A stretch of 64,000 nucleotides of DNA from the NCBI GenBank assembly GCA_964446955.1, contig CAYUQJ010000003.1, positions 323,171-387,170 of the forward strand, read 5' to 3'. A program made the position numbers and the translations under genes. Within the stretch, counting starts at the first letter, position 1, and every line of letters starts with the position of its first letter. The notes beneath the pieces were generated by a model that did no database searches, was not told where the DNA came from, and was given only the letters and a program-made list of their open reading frames with translations. Positions 31,172 through 42,400 of this stretch are shown one piece after another. Origin of the DNA: Leptolinea sp964446955 (GTDB taxonomy: Bacteria; Chloroflexota; Anaerolineae; Anaerolineales; Anaerolineaceae).

Positions 31172-34100
31172 TTAGTCGGTTTGATTTTCATGGACGCAAA
31201 TGGCATCTCTGCCGCTTGTTTTCGCCTGGTAAAGGACTTTATCTGCCAATTCAAAAAGCTGTTTGATTGTTTGAATTTCCCTGTAGTATGCCGCTACACC
31301 AATGGACGCGGTTATATGGATTTCTTTTCCTTTTATCTCCACAGCGCGGGATTTCAAAGACCGCCGAAAGCGTTCAGCCGCCTCCCGTGCATGGTCAAGC
31401 GGGGTATCTGGCAGAAGAATGGCGAATTCATCACCACCATATCGTGTGATCAGATCGATCTGGCGAAAAACGCTTCGACAGCAATCCGCCGTTTCGCATA
31501 TCAATTGGTCGCCAGCAAAATGACCGTATTCATCGTTGACCTGTTTTAAGAAGTCAATGTCTATCACAAGCAACGACAGAGGTGCGCTGGTTCGCAGGGA
31601 ACGATTGATCTCTCTCTGGCCGAGTTCCTCAAATCCTCGTCGATTATAGAGTCCCGTGAGCGCGTCTGATAGTGCGATCTGCTGTACTTCTGCGTGCAGT
31701 TGCGCGTTTCTGATCGCAGCCGTCACCGTATCGGCGAAACTTACCAGGGTATTCAAATCGTTTTCATCAAAAACCTGGGCTTCTGGAGCAGAAAGCTCAA
31801 TTAATCCAAATAATCTATCTTTTTGAAGCAGGGGCGCAATTATCCAACTTTTATGTCGGATGATTTCATACTTTTGGTCCCGATCATTGTATGATTTTTC
31901 CGTTGTAACATCGTTGAACAAACGAGCCTTTTTTTCATCAGCCACCAATCCAGTTATTCCCTCGTGATTATTTGTTTTGATGGTAAAAATCGCAGGATCA
32001 TCAAATCCGTACTGTGCCCGAACGTGAAAGCCTTTTCTTTTGGGGTCAAGTTGAAAAAGAAGACCACCTCTTGCGGATGGAATCGCACCTACGGCTGCTT
32101 TGAGAATTCTCTCCAAAACTTCTTGCAAGTCCAATGTTGCGGTTAACATGGAAGCGGCCTTGCGTAAGTTTTCCGCCTCTCTGGCCTTGCTGTCGGCTTT
32201 ATGGATGGACAAGTTCTTTGAGAGCGAGAGAGAGATCTGGTCAATGATTTGTGTGAAAAAGCAGGTTTCCTTATGTGAAAATTCATGAGTATCGACAAAC
32301 CCGAAGGAAATCGATCCAATACGGATGCCATCCATATTCAAGGCCTGGAGGAAAAATGCATTGAATGGGTTGGTTGGGTGGTTTTTCTCCGGATAACTGT
32401 CTGCGGATCGACAGTTCCCAATTATTGTTGGGTGAGCCGCGAACTTTAAGCTGGATTCAGGGTTTTGAATAATTCTGTCTATGTCGGAAAAAATTTCTGG
32501 CTTATTGGCCGCAGCATATCCGTTCATGATCTTTCGAATGTATGGATCAGAGAATGCGATCAGACAACCATCCAAAGACAGTGCCTTCACGATCAGATTA
32601 ACCTGATCAATTAACATTTGTTTCAAATCACAGGTTTTAAGCGAGATTTGTGTGAGCTGATTCAGGATATCCATCTGGAAATCATGTTGTTGCAGACGCT
32701 CGATCAATCGTGTATTTTCCAGGGCCTTTGACGCTCGCTCTGCGTACGCCAGGAGAACTCTTTGGGCTTTCTCATTAAAACCATTAATTATGGGACTTTC
32801 AAGATTTAAGACGCCTATGATCTCATCACCGATCTTGAAGGGAATATCAAATTCGGAACGGGTCAAATGAGAATCCCGATAATATCGTGGATCGTTTTCA
32901 ACATCTGGAACATAAATGGGTTTCTTTTCCCTGATCGCCGCAACAGTCAGTCCAGTTTTACTAACCAGCGGAAAGGAATTTGATCGATCCAGCGAATACC
33001 CGGATTGTGAGACATGAACCAATTCATCAGTAGACTCGTCGATCAACAAAACAGCGACATGGGCGCTTGCAAAGTCCTGATGGACTGTACTTGTAATCTG
33101 CTCAGCCAGGGATTTAATATCACCGGTCGCGCTCAATAATGCGGTTGATGCCCGGAAAAGCGCGGCAGCCTCATCCGCCTGTTGTTGTAGATCTTCATGT
33201 AATCTGGCATTCACAACGGCTGAGGCTGCGAGATCAGCGAAAGCCTGAAGATGTGCGGCGTCTTTCTGACAAAAGAAATCGGGAGTTCCACAATCCAGAT
33301 TGATGATGCCGATCACTTGCCCCTGATGACGTAAAGGAGCACCAACATAAGAAAGAAGCCAGGCAAATTCCGGTGAGCTTTGCCATCCGGGATATTTTCG
33401 GGTATTCGGGATAGCCTTTGGAAGGCCATCCTCTATCATCTGTACCATGGATGAGAATTCTTCAACACGCATCGAAATTTGCATGGTGAAATCATGAAGC
33501 TCTTTTGTTTTATAGCCTCTTGACCTGACTACATGGACTCTGTTGTTATCGATCAGCATGATGTTGGCTGCATCATGCGGCACCACCCGTTGAGCCAATT
33601 CAAGGATTGTATCCAGGACATCATCCAGTTTTAAGGAACTGCTAATTGCCGCAGCAGAACTGACAAGAGCTTCTGCCAGAGTACGTTCCTCTTCCCCTAT
33701 TTTTTGTAGTTTTTCTTCTTCAGTGACATCGCGGCTGATGATTAGTATTCCAAAAGGTTTTTTATCTGGACCAATGATTAAACCGGCATCAGTCTCTTTG
33801 CGAAACTCAGTTCCATCTTTCTTGAGGGCAGTAAACCGGAGCCTTTTTATACTCCGTTCTTTTTTTATTGACTGAATGGCTTTGTAAACTAATGGTATAT
33901 CATGGGCTGCGATTATTGTTTCACGTCGAAAGTCTGCTTTGGTGATTTCATCCGGCGAATACCCATGCATGTCGGCTGCATAGTTGTTCGTGAAAACATA
34001 CCTCCCATCCAGAGTTTGTAACATCACACCCACTGGAATGGAATTAAGAATCGTTTCCAGAAATGCCCGATTCCCTTTTCCCAGGAGGGCTTCGGCCATG

Positions 34101-34201
34101 ACCTGATACTGATCAATAGCGGATTCATTTATTTCTGGAAAAGCTTTTTTTGATCTTGGATCCATCATGCTTAATCCGCTCATTTTTACCGGTTTTAGCA
34201 T
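31172..34201 (-). CDS. PAS-multi-GAF-GGDEF diguanylate cyclase
   Basis: 1009 residues, soluble. A PAS domain (about 45-165) is followed by about four GAF-like segments (about 185-330, 350-500, 515-680, 690-830; the third is weak) and a GGDEF domain (about 845-1005). The active-site RYGGDEFAIL is intact, so it should make cyclic di-GMP from GTP. RQID lies five residues before GGDEF, matching the RxxD inhibitory site for product feedback. The GAF ligands are unknown. It stands alone, convergent to the ubiquitin-like operon, and may supply c-di-GMP for PilZ and MshEN proteins elsewhere in the window. Confidence 0.92.
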   Translation of the reverse strand: MLKPVKMSGLSMMDPRSKKAFPEINESAIDQYQVMAEALLGKGNRAFLETILNSIPVGVMLQTLDGRYVFTNNYAADMHGYSPDEITKADFRRETIIAAHDIPLVYKAIQSIKKERSIKRLRFTALKKDGTEFRKETDAGLIIGPDKKPFGILIISRDVTEEEKLQKIGEEERTLAEALVSSAAAISSSLKLDDVLDTILELAQRVVPHDAANIMLIDNNRVHVVRSRGYKTKELHDFTMQISMRVEEFSSMVQMIEDGLPKAIPNTRKYPGWQSSPEFAWLLSYVGAPLRHQGQVIGIINLDCGTPDFFCQKDAAHLQAFADLAASAVVNARLHEDLQQQADEAAALFRASTALLSATGDIKSLAEQITSTVHQDFASAHVAVLLIDESTDELVHVSQSGYSLDRSNSFPLVSKTGLTVAAIREKKPIYVPDVENDPRYYRDSHLTRSEFDIPFKIGDEIIGVLNLESPIINGFNEKAQRVLLAYAERASKALENTRLIERLQQHDFQMDILNQLTQISLKTCDLKQMLIDQVNLIVKALSLDGCLIAFSDPYIRKIMNGYAAANKPEIFSDIDRIIQNPESSLKFAAHPTIIGNCRSADSYPEKNHPTNPFNAFFLQALNMDGIRIGSISFGFVDTHEFSHKETCFFTQIIDQISLSLSKNLSIHKADSKAREAENLRKAASMLTATLDLQEVLERILKAAVGAIPSARGGLLFQLDPKRKGFHVRAQYGFDDPAIFTIKTNNHEGITGLVADEKKARLFNDVTTEKSYNDRDQKYEIIRHKSWIIAPLLQKDRLFGLIELSAPEAQVFDENDLNTLVSFADTVTAAIRNAQLHAEVQQIALSDALTGLYNRRGFEELGQREINRSLRTSAPLSLLVIDIDFLKQVNDEYGHFAGDQLICETADCCRSVFRQIDLITRYGGDEFAILLPDTPLDHAREAAERFRRSLKSRAVEIKGKEIHITASIGVAAYYREIQTIKQLFELADKVLYQAKTSGRDAICVHENQTD

Positions 34202-34251
34202 GAGTATAGATTATTTTGTTACACCATGCATCCGCGCATAGCTAACCCAGA

Positions 34252-36099
34252 CTATTTCGTTTCTTCTGAAGGATTTTCTGTTTTGGATGAAGATTGAAAA
34301 GCCAGTGGGTTATATGCTTCATTCATCTGGTCACGGAATTGGCGTGTGTAGAGGTGATAGTACTTGCCGCCCTTGCGTAATAATTGAGAATGAGTGCCAA
34401 TTTCCGCAATAGCCCCATCCTCAATAACAAGGATACGATCAGCCTTTTTTATGGTGGAAAGACGGTGGGCGATGATGAAGCTGGTCCGGCCGCTCATGAG
34501 TGTTTCCATCCCTTGCTGGATCTGCGCCTCTGTAAGTGTGTCCACTGAACTTGTGGCTTCATCCATCACAAATATCTCCGGGTCTGCCAGAATGGCACGT
34601 GCCAGACTTATTAGCTGTTTTTGTCCAACGGATAAAAGATTACCGCCTTCACCAACCGGTTCATCGTACTTTTTGGGAAATTTTTCGATGAAAACCACCG
34701 CGCCTGCCATTCTTGCGGCAGCTTCCACTTCTTCCCGGCTGGCATTCAGTTTTCCATAGCGAATGTTTTCTGCTATAGTCCCGGAGAAGAGATGGGGCGT
34801 TTGGAGTACCACACCGATCCTTGATTGAACGGCTAGAAGAGAATAATCGCGGTAATCACAATCACCGATCCTGATTGATCCAGCCGTAGGTTCATAGAAC
34901 CGACACAGGAGATTGACTATAGTAGTTTTTCCACCGCCCGTCGGTCCGACAAGCGCGATTGTTTCTCCGCGTTTGACTGTCAGTGTAAAGTCTTTCAAAA
35001 CAGGATTGCCATCGTCATAGTTAAACGAAACATGGTCGAATTGGATATCCCCGGTGAGTTGACCAGGATCAACCGCGCCGGCTTTATCCTTTATGTCCGG
35101 TACAGCATCCACCAGCGAGAAGATCCGTTCGGCTGAGGCAATGGAAAGCTGGATTTCCGCGAATACACGGGCAAGGTCCTGTACCGGCCACATCATAAAT
35201 GTGATATACGAGATAAATGCCTGAATGCTTCCTATAGACATCATGCCATTTCCGTATGTTACGCCGGTATACCAGACTATGGCTCCCACTGCGGCGGCAG
35301 AGATGATCTGAACGGTGGGAAGGAATAACGCGCTCAGCCAGGCGGCGCGATAGCTGGCTTTGTACATCTCACCTGTGATTCCACTGAATTCATCGAGGTT
35401 ACCGGTCTCGCGTCCCAGTGATTTGACAATCCGGACGCCGGTAATGTTTTCATTAAATGCGCCTGTGATGCGTGAGTTTAACTTGCGAACAGTCCTATAT
35501 GAATGCAGTATCCGCCGGCGGAACTGGACAGCTACATAGACGAGAAAAGGAATAAGAACCAGCACAATGAGAGCCATCTGCCAGTTAATGATGAACATGA
35601 AAACCAGAGATGTTGTGATGTTCATTACCGCCCAGGTCGTATCCACCAGTCCCCAGGTGACCAGTTCGGCGACGCGGTCAGAATCAGATGTTACCCGTGA
35701 CATGATCCATCCGACAGGTGTCTTGCTGTAATAAGAGAGTGATAGCTCCTGAAGATGGTTGAACATTTCCTTGCGGAGGTCATACCGCACGCGTTCCCCC
35801 AGAATTCCAGCCAGATAAATAAAACCAAATACCATTACCGCCTGGAGAAGGGTTAAGGCGCCATATATATAGAAGATACGGATGAGAGCCTCAATATCTT
35901 TCGGGATGATACCGGTATCGATGATCTGTTTCCCCAGGTAGGTGAAGTAGGCATCAAGAATTGACACCAACATGATGGTGAATAGAAACCCTGCCACCCA
36001 GCGCCAGTGTGGTTTTGTTAAACCTAAAATCCGCTGGAACGTTTTTCCACTAAATTGGGTTTGAAAGTCTTCTTCCTCAAACGAATCAATCTCTGACAC
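34252..36099 (-). CDS. ABC exporter half-transporter, catalytic-Glu subunit
   Basis: 615 residues: six-helix exporter domain (about 30-330) then an ATPase domain with Walker A GPTGGGKTT, Walker B IFVMDEATSSVD (catalytic Glu present) and the signature LSVGQ in place of LSGGQ. It overlaps the upstream half-transporter gene by 14 bases, forming a heterodimeric exporter of the BmrCD/TM287-288 type. In such dimers the Glu-bearing site pairs with the intact LSGGQ of the partner. Substrates may be lipids or drugs; the genes do not tell. Confidence 0.92.
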   Translation of the reverse strand: MSEIDSFEEEDFQTQFSGKTFQRILGLTKPHWRWVAGFLFTIMLVSILDAYFTYLGKQIIDTGIIPKDIEALIRIFYIYGALTLLQAVMVFGFIYLAGILGERVRYDLRKEMFNHLQELSLSYYSKTPVGWIMSRVTSDSDRVAELVTWGLVDTTWAVMNITTSLVFMFIINWQMALIVLVLIPFLVYVAVQFRRRILHSYRTVRKLNSRITGAFNENITGVRIVKSLGRETGNLDEFSGITGEMYKASYRAAWLSALFLPTVQIISAAAVGAIVWYTGVTYGNGMMSIGSIQAFISYITFMMWPVQDLARVFAEIQLSIASAERIFSLVDAVPDIKDKAGAVDPGQLTGDIQFDHVSFNYDDGNPVLKDFTLTVKRGETIALVGPTGGGKTTIVNLLCRFYEPTAGSIRIGDCDYRDYSLLAVQSRIGVVLQTPHLFSGTIAENIRYGKLNASREEVEAAARMAGAVVFIEKFPKKYDEPVGEGGNLLSVGQKQLISLARAILADPEIFVMDEATSSVDTLTEAQIQQGMETLMSGRTSFIIAHRLSTIKKADRILVIEDGAIAEIGTHSQLLRKGGKYYHLYTRQFRDQMNEAYNPLAFQSSSKTENPSEETK

Positions 36100-37900
36100 T
36101 GGAAATCTCTCTTTTCAGTTCTTCTTCAACACGGGTTTGAATGTCAAAAATTCGGCGGTACATACCTGGCTTCCTGATCAGATCCTTATGTTTACCATGC
36201 TGTATTATGTGCCCTTGATCCATAACCAGGATCATATCCGCATTCTGGATGCTCTGGATACGATGGGCAATAATAAACGTTGTTCGATCCCGCATTAATG
36301 ATTGCAGAGCTGTCTGAATCTCGGATTCGGTTTCCATATCCACCGCTGATGTCGAGTCGTCCAGAATAAGAATGCGCGGATTTTTAAGCAATGTGCGGGC
36401 GATAGCCACCCGTTGTTTCTGACCGCCAGAAAGGGTTACTCCCTTCTCTCCCACGATCGTTCTGTAACCTTCAGGAAATGTGAGGATCACATCGTGGATG
36501 GCCGCAGCCCGGGCTGCAGTGACAATTTCTTCATGGCTCACCTGGCGGTCAACTCCATAAGCGATGTTTTCCTCGATCGAGCGGCTGAACAAGAATGGTT
36601 CCTGTTCCACGATCCCAATTTGGGCGCGTAACCAGCGTCTTGGAATGGTGTTCAGTTCCTGCTGGTCAAGCAGGATACGCCCCTCCGTGTATTCATAAAA
36701 GCGGGGAAGCAGGTTTACCAGAGTGGTCTTTCCTGATCCTGTGGATCCCAGTAGAGCGATGACCTGACCGGGTCGGGCTTCGAACGTTATCCCCTGCAAT
36801 GCGTTCGTTCCGTCCTTATATGAAAAACCCACATTTTCAAAACGAATGGAACCGGTTACCGGAGATGCCGCGATGGATGTTCCCTCGTCCAGTGGTTCGC
36901 GGTCCTGTTTAATGATTTCTGAAACCCTGCTGTAGGATACAAGCCCGGTGGACATTTGGACGATCAGTCGGCCAAGATTTCGCATGGGAAATATGATCCA
37001 GACAATGAGACCGGTGTAAGCGAGGAAAGTACCAACACTGATCTCTCCATTGATGGTCATCATCGCGCCGGTATAGTAGCCATAGAGGATCTGAGCCGTG
37101 CAAAGAATATCCGTCATTGGCCAGAAATATGAATTTAGGACCAGGAGCCGTTTGCCGCGGATGAATTTTTCATAATTGTGGGTTTCAAATTTCTGTTTTT
37201 CAAACTGTTGTCTGGCAAATGCTTTTACCACCCGAACCCCGGCAAGGTTTTCCTGGAGTGTGGTCGAAAGAACAGCTTCCTGTTCCTGGTAGGCTTCGTA
37301 AGCTTTTGAAATGTAGTAAAAGAAAATTGTTGAGATGATCACAACCACGGGGACGACGACTACGGATTTCCAGGCAAGAACTGGCTGGAGATGAAGAAGG
37401 GCGGCAAAGTTCACAGCGAAAAGAAGTATGATACGGCCTGCACTAATCGCCTGGTCAGCGAAGAAACGGCGTAACGCATCAACATCGGAAGTAGCCCGTT
37501 GGATCAGTTCCCCTGTCTGAGTTGTATCGTGATAGGTGAACGTAAGATGTTGGATATGGTCGAACAGGAAATTCCGTAAACGACGGGTGACCCCCTCTGC
37601 TGTCCGCGCGGCAAATGTTCCCGAAAGAAATGAAAAGCCACCTTCAACGGCGGCCATCCCAAGAAAGCTGAACGCCAGTAAAGGTAGGTATACCGGACTC
37701 CCACCGGAGAGGAATGTATCTACGAAGTAACGCAACAGGAAATAGGTGGCAGTTTTTGCCAGAGCGGAAAAACCCTGACTGATTGTCGCAATAAGATATG
37801 TATGTTGGTATCCGGACATTAGGCGCCAAAGGCCTAACAACCGGTTTTGTGATATCACTTGTTTTTGATTTATGTTCTCAAATCGGTTTTCTGTTGTCAT
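36086..37900 (-). CDS. ABC exporter half-transporter, degenerate Walker B subunit
   Basis: 604 residues: six-helix exporter domain (about 30-325) then an ATPase domain with Walker A GSTGSGKTT, canonical signature LSGGQKQR and Walker B LILDDSTSAVD in which Asp replaces the catalytic Glu. This is the degenerate-site partner of the exporter encoded immediately downstream. Both genes are co-transcribed. It is divergent from the RDD gene across about 170 bases. Confidence 0.92.
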   Translation of the reverse strand: MTTENRFENINQKQVISQNRLLGLWRLMSGYQHTYLIATISQGFSALAKTATYFLLRYFVDTFLSGGSPVYLPLLAFSFLGMAAVEGGFSFLSGTFAARTAEGVTRRLRNFLFDHIQHLTFTYHDTTQTGELIQRATSDVDALRRFFADQAISAGRIILLFAVNFAALLHLQPVLAWKSVVVVPVVVIISTIFFYYISKAYEAYQEQEAVLSTTLQENLAGVRVVKAFARQQFEKQKFETHNYEKFIRGKRLLVLNSYFWPMTDILCTAQILYGYYTGAMMTINGEISVGTFLAYTGLIVWIIFPMRNLGRLIVQMSTGLVSYSRVSEIIKQDREPLDEGTSIAASPVTGSIRFENVGFSYKDGTNALQGITFEARPGQVIALLGSTGSGKTTLVNLLPRFYEYTEGRILLDQQELNTIPRRWLRAQIGIVEQEPFLFSRSIEENIAYGVDRQVSHEEIVTAARAAAIHDVILTFPEGYRTIVGEKGVTLSGGQKQRVAIARTLLKNPRILILDDSTSAVDMETESEIQTALQSLMRDRTTFIIAHRIQSIQNADMILVMDQGHIIQHGKHKDLIRKPGMYRRIFDIQTRVEEELKREISSVRD

Positions 37901-38071
37901 GATGGTATCTACCTGTATGCCGCTGCAAAGAGAAAACTATTTTACTGTATCTATGATCTGCGACCGGAAAAGATGATTGAGCAATTGCTAAATTCTGGTA
38001 TTATTGCGCATGTTTAATCATTGGATTAAAGCTTCGCGTCCGATTATTCCATAATTGCGAGTGGTGAAAAA

Positions 38072-38680
38072 ATGGATTTTCCACTGTACTCTGAACCTCC
38101 AAAGTCGACAATCCCGGAAGAAGGTGTGGGTTTTTTCATCCGGGCGGTGGCAAAAACTCTGGATCTAATAATTCATAACCTCGTAGGGCTGGGGCTGGGG
38201 CTACTGGTTGGAATCGGCATTGGAGTGGTGACAGCCGCTGCGGGACAGAATGTCCCGGAATTGAACGACGAGGATCTCGTCATGCGACTAGTCACAGGAT
38301 TGATTTCTACCGTTGGTTTTATCTTCTACTGTTCCATTTGTGAAGCGTATTATGGAGCCACGCTGGGGAAATTCCTGCTTGGCATCCATGTAGTTGACCG
38401 GAAGGGGGAGCAGATCTCTTTTGGAGCTGCTTTTATTCGCGCACTGGTTTTTCAAATTGATCAGATTTTTTTTGGAATTGTTGCATATTTAAGCATGAAG
38501 AGTACTCCCTTACAGCAACGCCTGGGGGATAAATGGGCCGGGACGGTAGTGATCAAGCGTTCTGAGGTCCAGAGTTCAGAACTTTCATCCGGTTGTATGT
38601 TCTTTTTTGTGCTTCTGATTGGACTGGCATTTGATGGTCTTTTACAGGTTCTACCTGCTGTTTATTACATGATGAAGTGA
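38072..38680 (+). CDS. RDD-family membrane protein
   Basis: 202 residues with an N-terminal RDD-like segment (FFIRAVAKTLDLIIHNLVG) and four hydrophobic segments, including EAYYGATLGKFLLGIHVVD, the typical RDD motif with the GxTxGKxLLGI pattern, and IRALVF. RDD proteins are small integral membrane proteins of unclear, possibly transport, function. An extended -10-like TGGTATTAT lies near 37997, about 70 bases upstream. No operon partner is evident. Confidence 0.85.
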   Translation: MDFPLYSEPPKSTIPEEGVGFFIRAVAKTLDLIIHNLVGLGLGLLVGIGIGVVTAAAGQNVPELNDEDLVMRLVTGLISTVGFIFYCSICEAYYGATLGKFLLGIHVVDRKGEQISFGAAFIRALVFQIDQIFFGIVAYLSMKSTPLQQRLGDKWAGTVVIKRSEVQSSELSSGCMFFFVLLIGLAFDGLLQVLPAVYYMMK

Positions 38681-38816
38681 TGAAGCCTGCCAATTCTCCC
38701 TTTTGTTGAGGGCGCGTTTTCTTTTCCTGTTTTCCATTTGCGCTATGATCCATACTGCGATTTAATAATGAAGGTCGTATTTGGGATCTGGCCGGATGGA
38801 ATAGGGAATCGGGAAC

Positions 38817-39332
38817 GTGGGAGAATCGCGTAACACACTATTCGGAAGTGGAGTTTTTGTCGGGGTGATGGTTACAATAATCATCTTCCTGATACTTTCT
38901 GTATGCGGTATCACCGGTTATCTTTTCCTTGAACGTCCACAGCTTTTTCCAGGAACCGTAAAGAGCACCATTGACGCCCGTGAAGGGTGGCAAAGTTCGG
39001 GTGTATGGGTTAAGCCGGGAAATAGAGTAGATATTCAGGTGGTAGATGGGGTATGGACACACTGGGATGGAACAGAACCGTACAACAAAGGGACGGGTGG
39101 GGGATATGTGTGCGGAAAAGCCATGGATCCGGATGATTGTGTGGAGCCCCTCCCGGGGTATTCAACGGGCGGCCTGATTGGGCGTGTGGGTGAAGAGATA
39201 TTTGAGGTCGGAAATGGAACGATATGGAAGTCCACGGAATCAGGCAGGTTGGAACTGCGGATAAATGACGGGGATGTAGGTCTGCATGACAATGACGGCA
39301 AATTGAATGTGGAAGTGCATATTCAGAAATAG
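38817..39332 (+). CDS. Membrane-anchored protein with PA-IL (LecA)-like lectin fold
   Basis: 171 residues with one N-terminal membrane anchor (about 15-38) and an extracellular domain (about 48-170) whose pattern follows PA-IL/LecA-like sugar-binding domains: WQSSGVWVKPGNRVDI, GGLIGRVG, then RLELRINDGDVGLHDNDGKLNVEV, where the ND...DN acidic cluster corresponds to the calcium and sugar site of LecA. A Cys pair (about 100 and 107) may form a disulfide. The start is a GTG at 38817. Sugar binding is inferred from the residue pattern only. Confidence 0.72.
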   Translation: MGESRNTLFGSGVFVGVMVTIIIFLILSVCGITGYLFLERPQLFPGTVKSTIDAREGWQSSGVWVKPGNRVDIQVVDGVWTHWDGTEPYNKGTGGGYVCGKAMDPDDCVEPLPGYSTGGLIGRVGEEIFEVGNGTIWKSTESGRLELRINDGDVGLHDNDGKLNVEVHIQK

Positions 39333-39427
39333 TCATTACAAAAAAAGAATTGTGTTTTCGTTAAAAACTATCACAGGAAAATTGTTTCCAATGATGGCGC
39401 GTAAATAACAATGTATAGAAGCGATCA

Positions 39428-42400
39428 TCACCTCTGCCAGAGTTTATTTATTTCCTGAAGACCTTCAATAAGGTTTTGCTTCCAGGTTTCTTCATCTTCC
39501 GGCATGGGAAGCCAGTAAGAATTCTTGCCCGGACGGGATTTAACCGGTAATTGTGGGAGATTGCGGGCTGGAGTACCTTCTGGAAGAGGCGGGAATCGTA
39601 GAACAAGTTGTTGGTTTTCGACGGTGATAGAAGTAAGCCCCGCGGTTTCAGAAAGGACCTTGACGCGTAACATATACATCAGGTTATTTAATTGCTCAGG
39701 GATGGGGCCGAACCGGTCGCTGAATTCATCACACAATGAATGAATATCTTCTTCAGATTGAACATCGGCCAGACGGCGGTATAAACGCAACCGCATGGTT
39801 TGGTCTTCCACATAATCAAGCGGGATCCCAACGGATAGCGGTAAATCAACAGCAACCGGCATCTGTACTTCCCGCATGTTGAGTTGTTCATCATCCAATG
39901 GAGGCATGCCTTCAGATTGGCGTAATGTACGGACAGCCGACGCGAGCATGCGCGTGTAGAGGTGGAAACCGACAGTGGCGATTACCCCATGTTGACGATT
40001 GCCAAGGATTTCTCCCGCCCCGCGCATTTCCAAATCACGCATTGCTATGGAATAACCGGCTCCCAGCTGGGTGTTTTCCGCAATAACTTCCAAACGTTCC
40101 TGGCCTTCGGGAGTAGGTGACTTTTTCCGGTGGCGAAAGAAATAAGCGTAAGCACGCTGTGCGCCGCGTCCCACCCGTCCGCGCAATTGATACAGTTGCG
40201 CCAATCCGAATGTATCACCGCGGTCAACGATCAATGTATTGGCGTTGGGTATGTCCAATCCGGATTCAATGATTGACGTGGATAACAGTATGTCGATCTC
40301 CCCGCGTGAGAATTGGTCCATAACGTGAGCCAGCTCGCTCTCGTGCATTTGTCCATGTGCCACGCCTACGCGGGCTTCCGGCACCAATTTGTGCAGGTGA
40401 CTTTCCATTGCGTGGATGGTTTGAACCCGGTTATGCACAAAGAAGACCTGCCCTTCCCGATCCAATTCCCGGATAACAGCCTGACGAACCAGGCGGGGAG
40501 AATATGGCCCGATGTGTGTGATGATGGGCAAACGTTCTTCCGGCGGTGTATTGATGGTTGAGATATCCCGTACTCCGGTAAGTGCCATGTACAGTGTGCG
40601 CGGGATGGGTGTGGCCGTGAGCGTGAGAACATCAATTTCTGTCCGGAGCTTCTTGAAATGTTCTTTGTGTGTTACCCCGAAACGTTGCTCCTCATCAATA
40701 ATTGCCAGTCCCAGGTCCTTGAATAGCACATCCTGGGAAATAAGGCGATGGGTTCCAATGACAATATCAACTTCACCGCGCCAGAGTTTGCGGATGATCT
40801 CATCCTGTTCGCGGGTGGTGCGAAACCGGGAGAGCATTTCCACGGAAACCGGATAGGCGGTCAGGCGCTGCCGGAAAGTTTCATAGTGCTGTTGGGCAAG
40901 AACGGTGGTGGGAACCAGGACGGCCACCTGTTTACCGTCCATTACGGCTTTGAAGGCTGCCCGTAGCGCCACTTCCGTCTTCCCGTAACCTACATCACCG
41001 CAGAGCAAACGATCCATCGGCCGGCCGGCTTCCATATCCTTTTTTACCAAACGGATGGCACTCATCTGATCTTTCGTTTCAATATAGGGAAAACTGGCTT
41101 CTAATTCAAACTGCCAGGGAGTGTCACCGTGAAAGGCATAACCTTCCGATACCTGACGGCGGGCGTACAGGTCCAACAATTCACGCGCAACCTGTTGGAC
41201 AGCTTCACTGGCATGCTGCCGTGCAGTGGCCCATTCCGTGCTGCCAAGGCGGGTGGGGCTGGGCGGTTCTCCACCCGGTCCAATGTACCGGCTCAACCGA
41301 TCGGCCTGATGAACAGGAACGAAAAGCTGGTCGCCGTTGTCGTACTCTATGCACAGGAATTCTCCTGTTGTCTCCTCTATATTCCGCTTTACCAGGCCTA
41401 CCAACCGGCCAATACCGTAATCCATATGGACTACCCAATCACCGGCTTTTAGATCAGCGTAACCGGCTTCTGGTGCTTCGGCTGATGGCGCGTGTCGTTG
41501 CCGTACCTGCGGACGTTCCCAACCAAAGATTTCATTATCTGTTAAAAGAAAGGCGGATTTATTTCCACCCGTTATTTCCCAGCCATCGCTTAATGTGCCT
41601 TCAATGATCTCTGGTGAGGCCTCAATACCTGCTTCCTGCTGACGTTCCTTCCATAGATCCTGTAGACGCGATGCCTGGCGCGAAACGATCATTACCCTCG
41701 CGTTGTTTTTCAGACTATCACCAACATATTCGTTGAACGGTTTCAGGCGGCCCCCAAACCGCTGCCCGGGTTGAATAGCTTCGCCATAGTATCCTGTCTC
41801 AGATGACGTGCTGCGTCCAAGTTCAAGCCAGGTTTGACCGGAAAGAGTGTCCTGCAATTCTGACCAGGTCAGGTATGGGATGGGATAATCGTCCGGCAAA
41901 ACACTTTCTTTGATAAGGTCAGCCCGAAGTCTTACAGCCTGTTCCTCTATGTCATTGGCGGCTGTTTGAACAGATTGCAGGTCATCAACAAGAACAAGGC
42001 TGCCTTTTGGCAGGTAATCCAATAGGCTGGCATGGGCTGGATGTACCAGGGGTAGATGGTACTCATCCACATCTCCTGTAATACCAGCTTTTTCCGCTGC
42101 TCCTGGCAATACTTCGCGTGCCGGGGTGATGCGTATGGATTCGAGGCGAGACAAAGTTCGCTGCGAAACCGGATCAAACTGGCGAAGTGTATCGATCTCG
42201 TCGCCAAAGAACTCTATCCGCACCGGAAATCGTTCAGCCGGAGGCCAGATATCCAGTATGCCACCCCGGCGCGAAAAGAAGCCGACCTCAAGAACTGTAT
42301 CCGCGCTTTGATAACCGGTTTCCACCCAGTGCCGGACAAGTTCTTCGATCGAATAGCTGGAACCTATTTGAATATTCCGGACGACCCGGATAAAGTCACG

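Noticed and set aside
33917..33932. parS-like site (TGTTTCACGT)
   Set aside because: Only the left ten bases of the parS palindrome match; the right half does not, and the site lies inside the GGDEF gene far from parAB.
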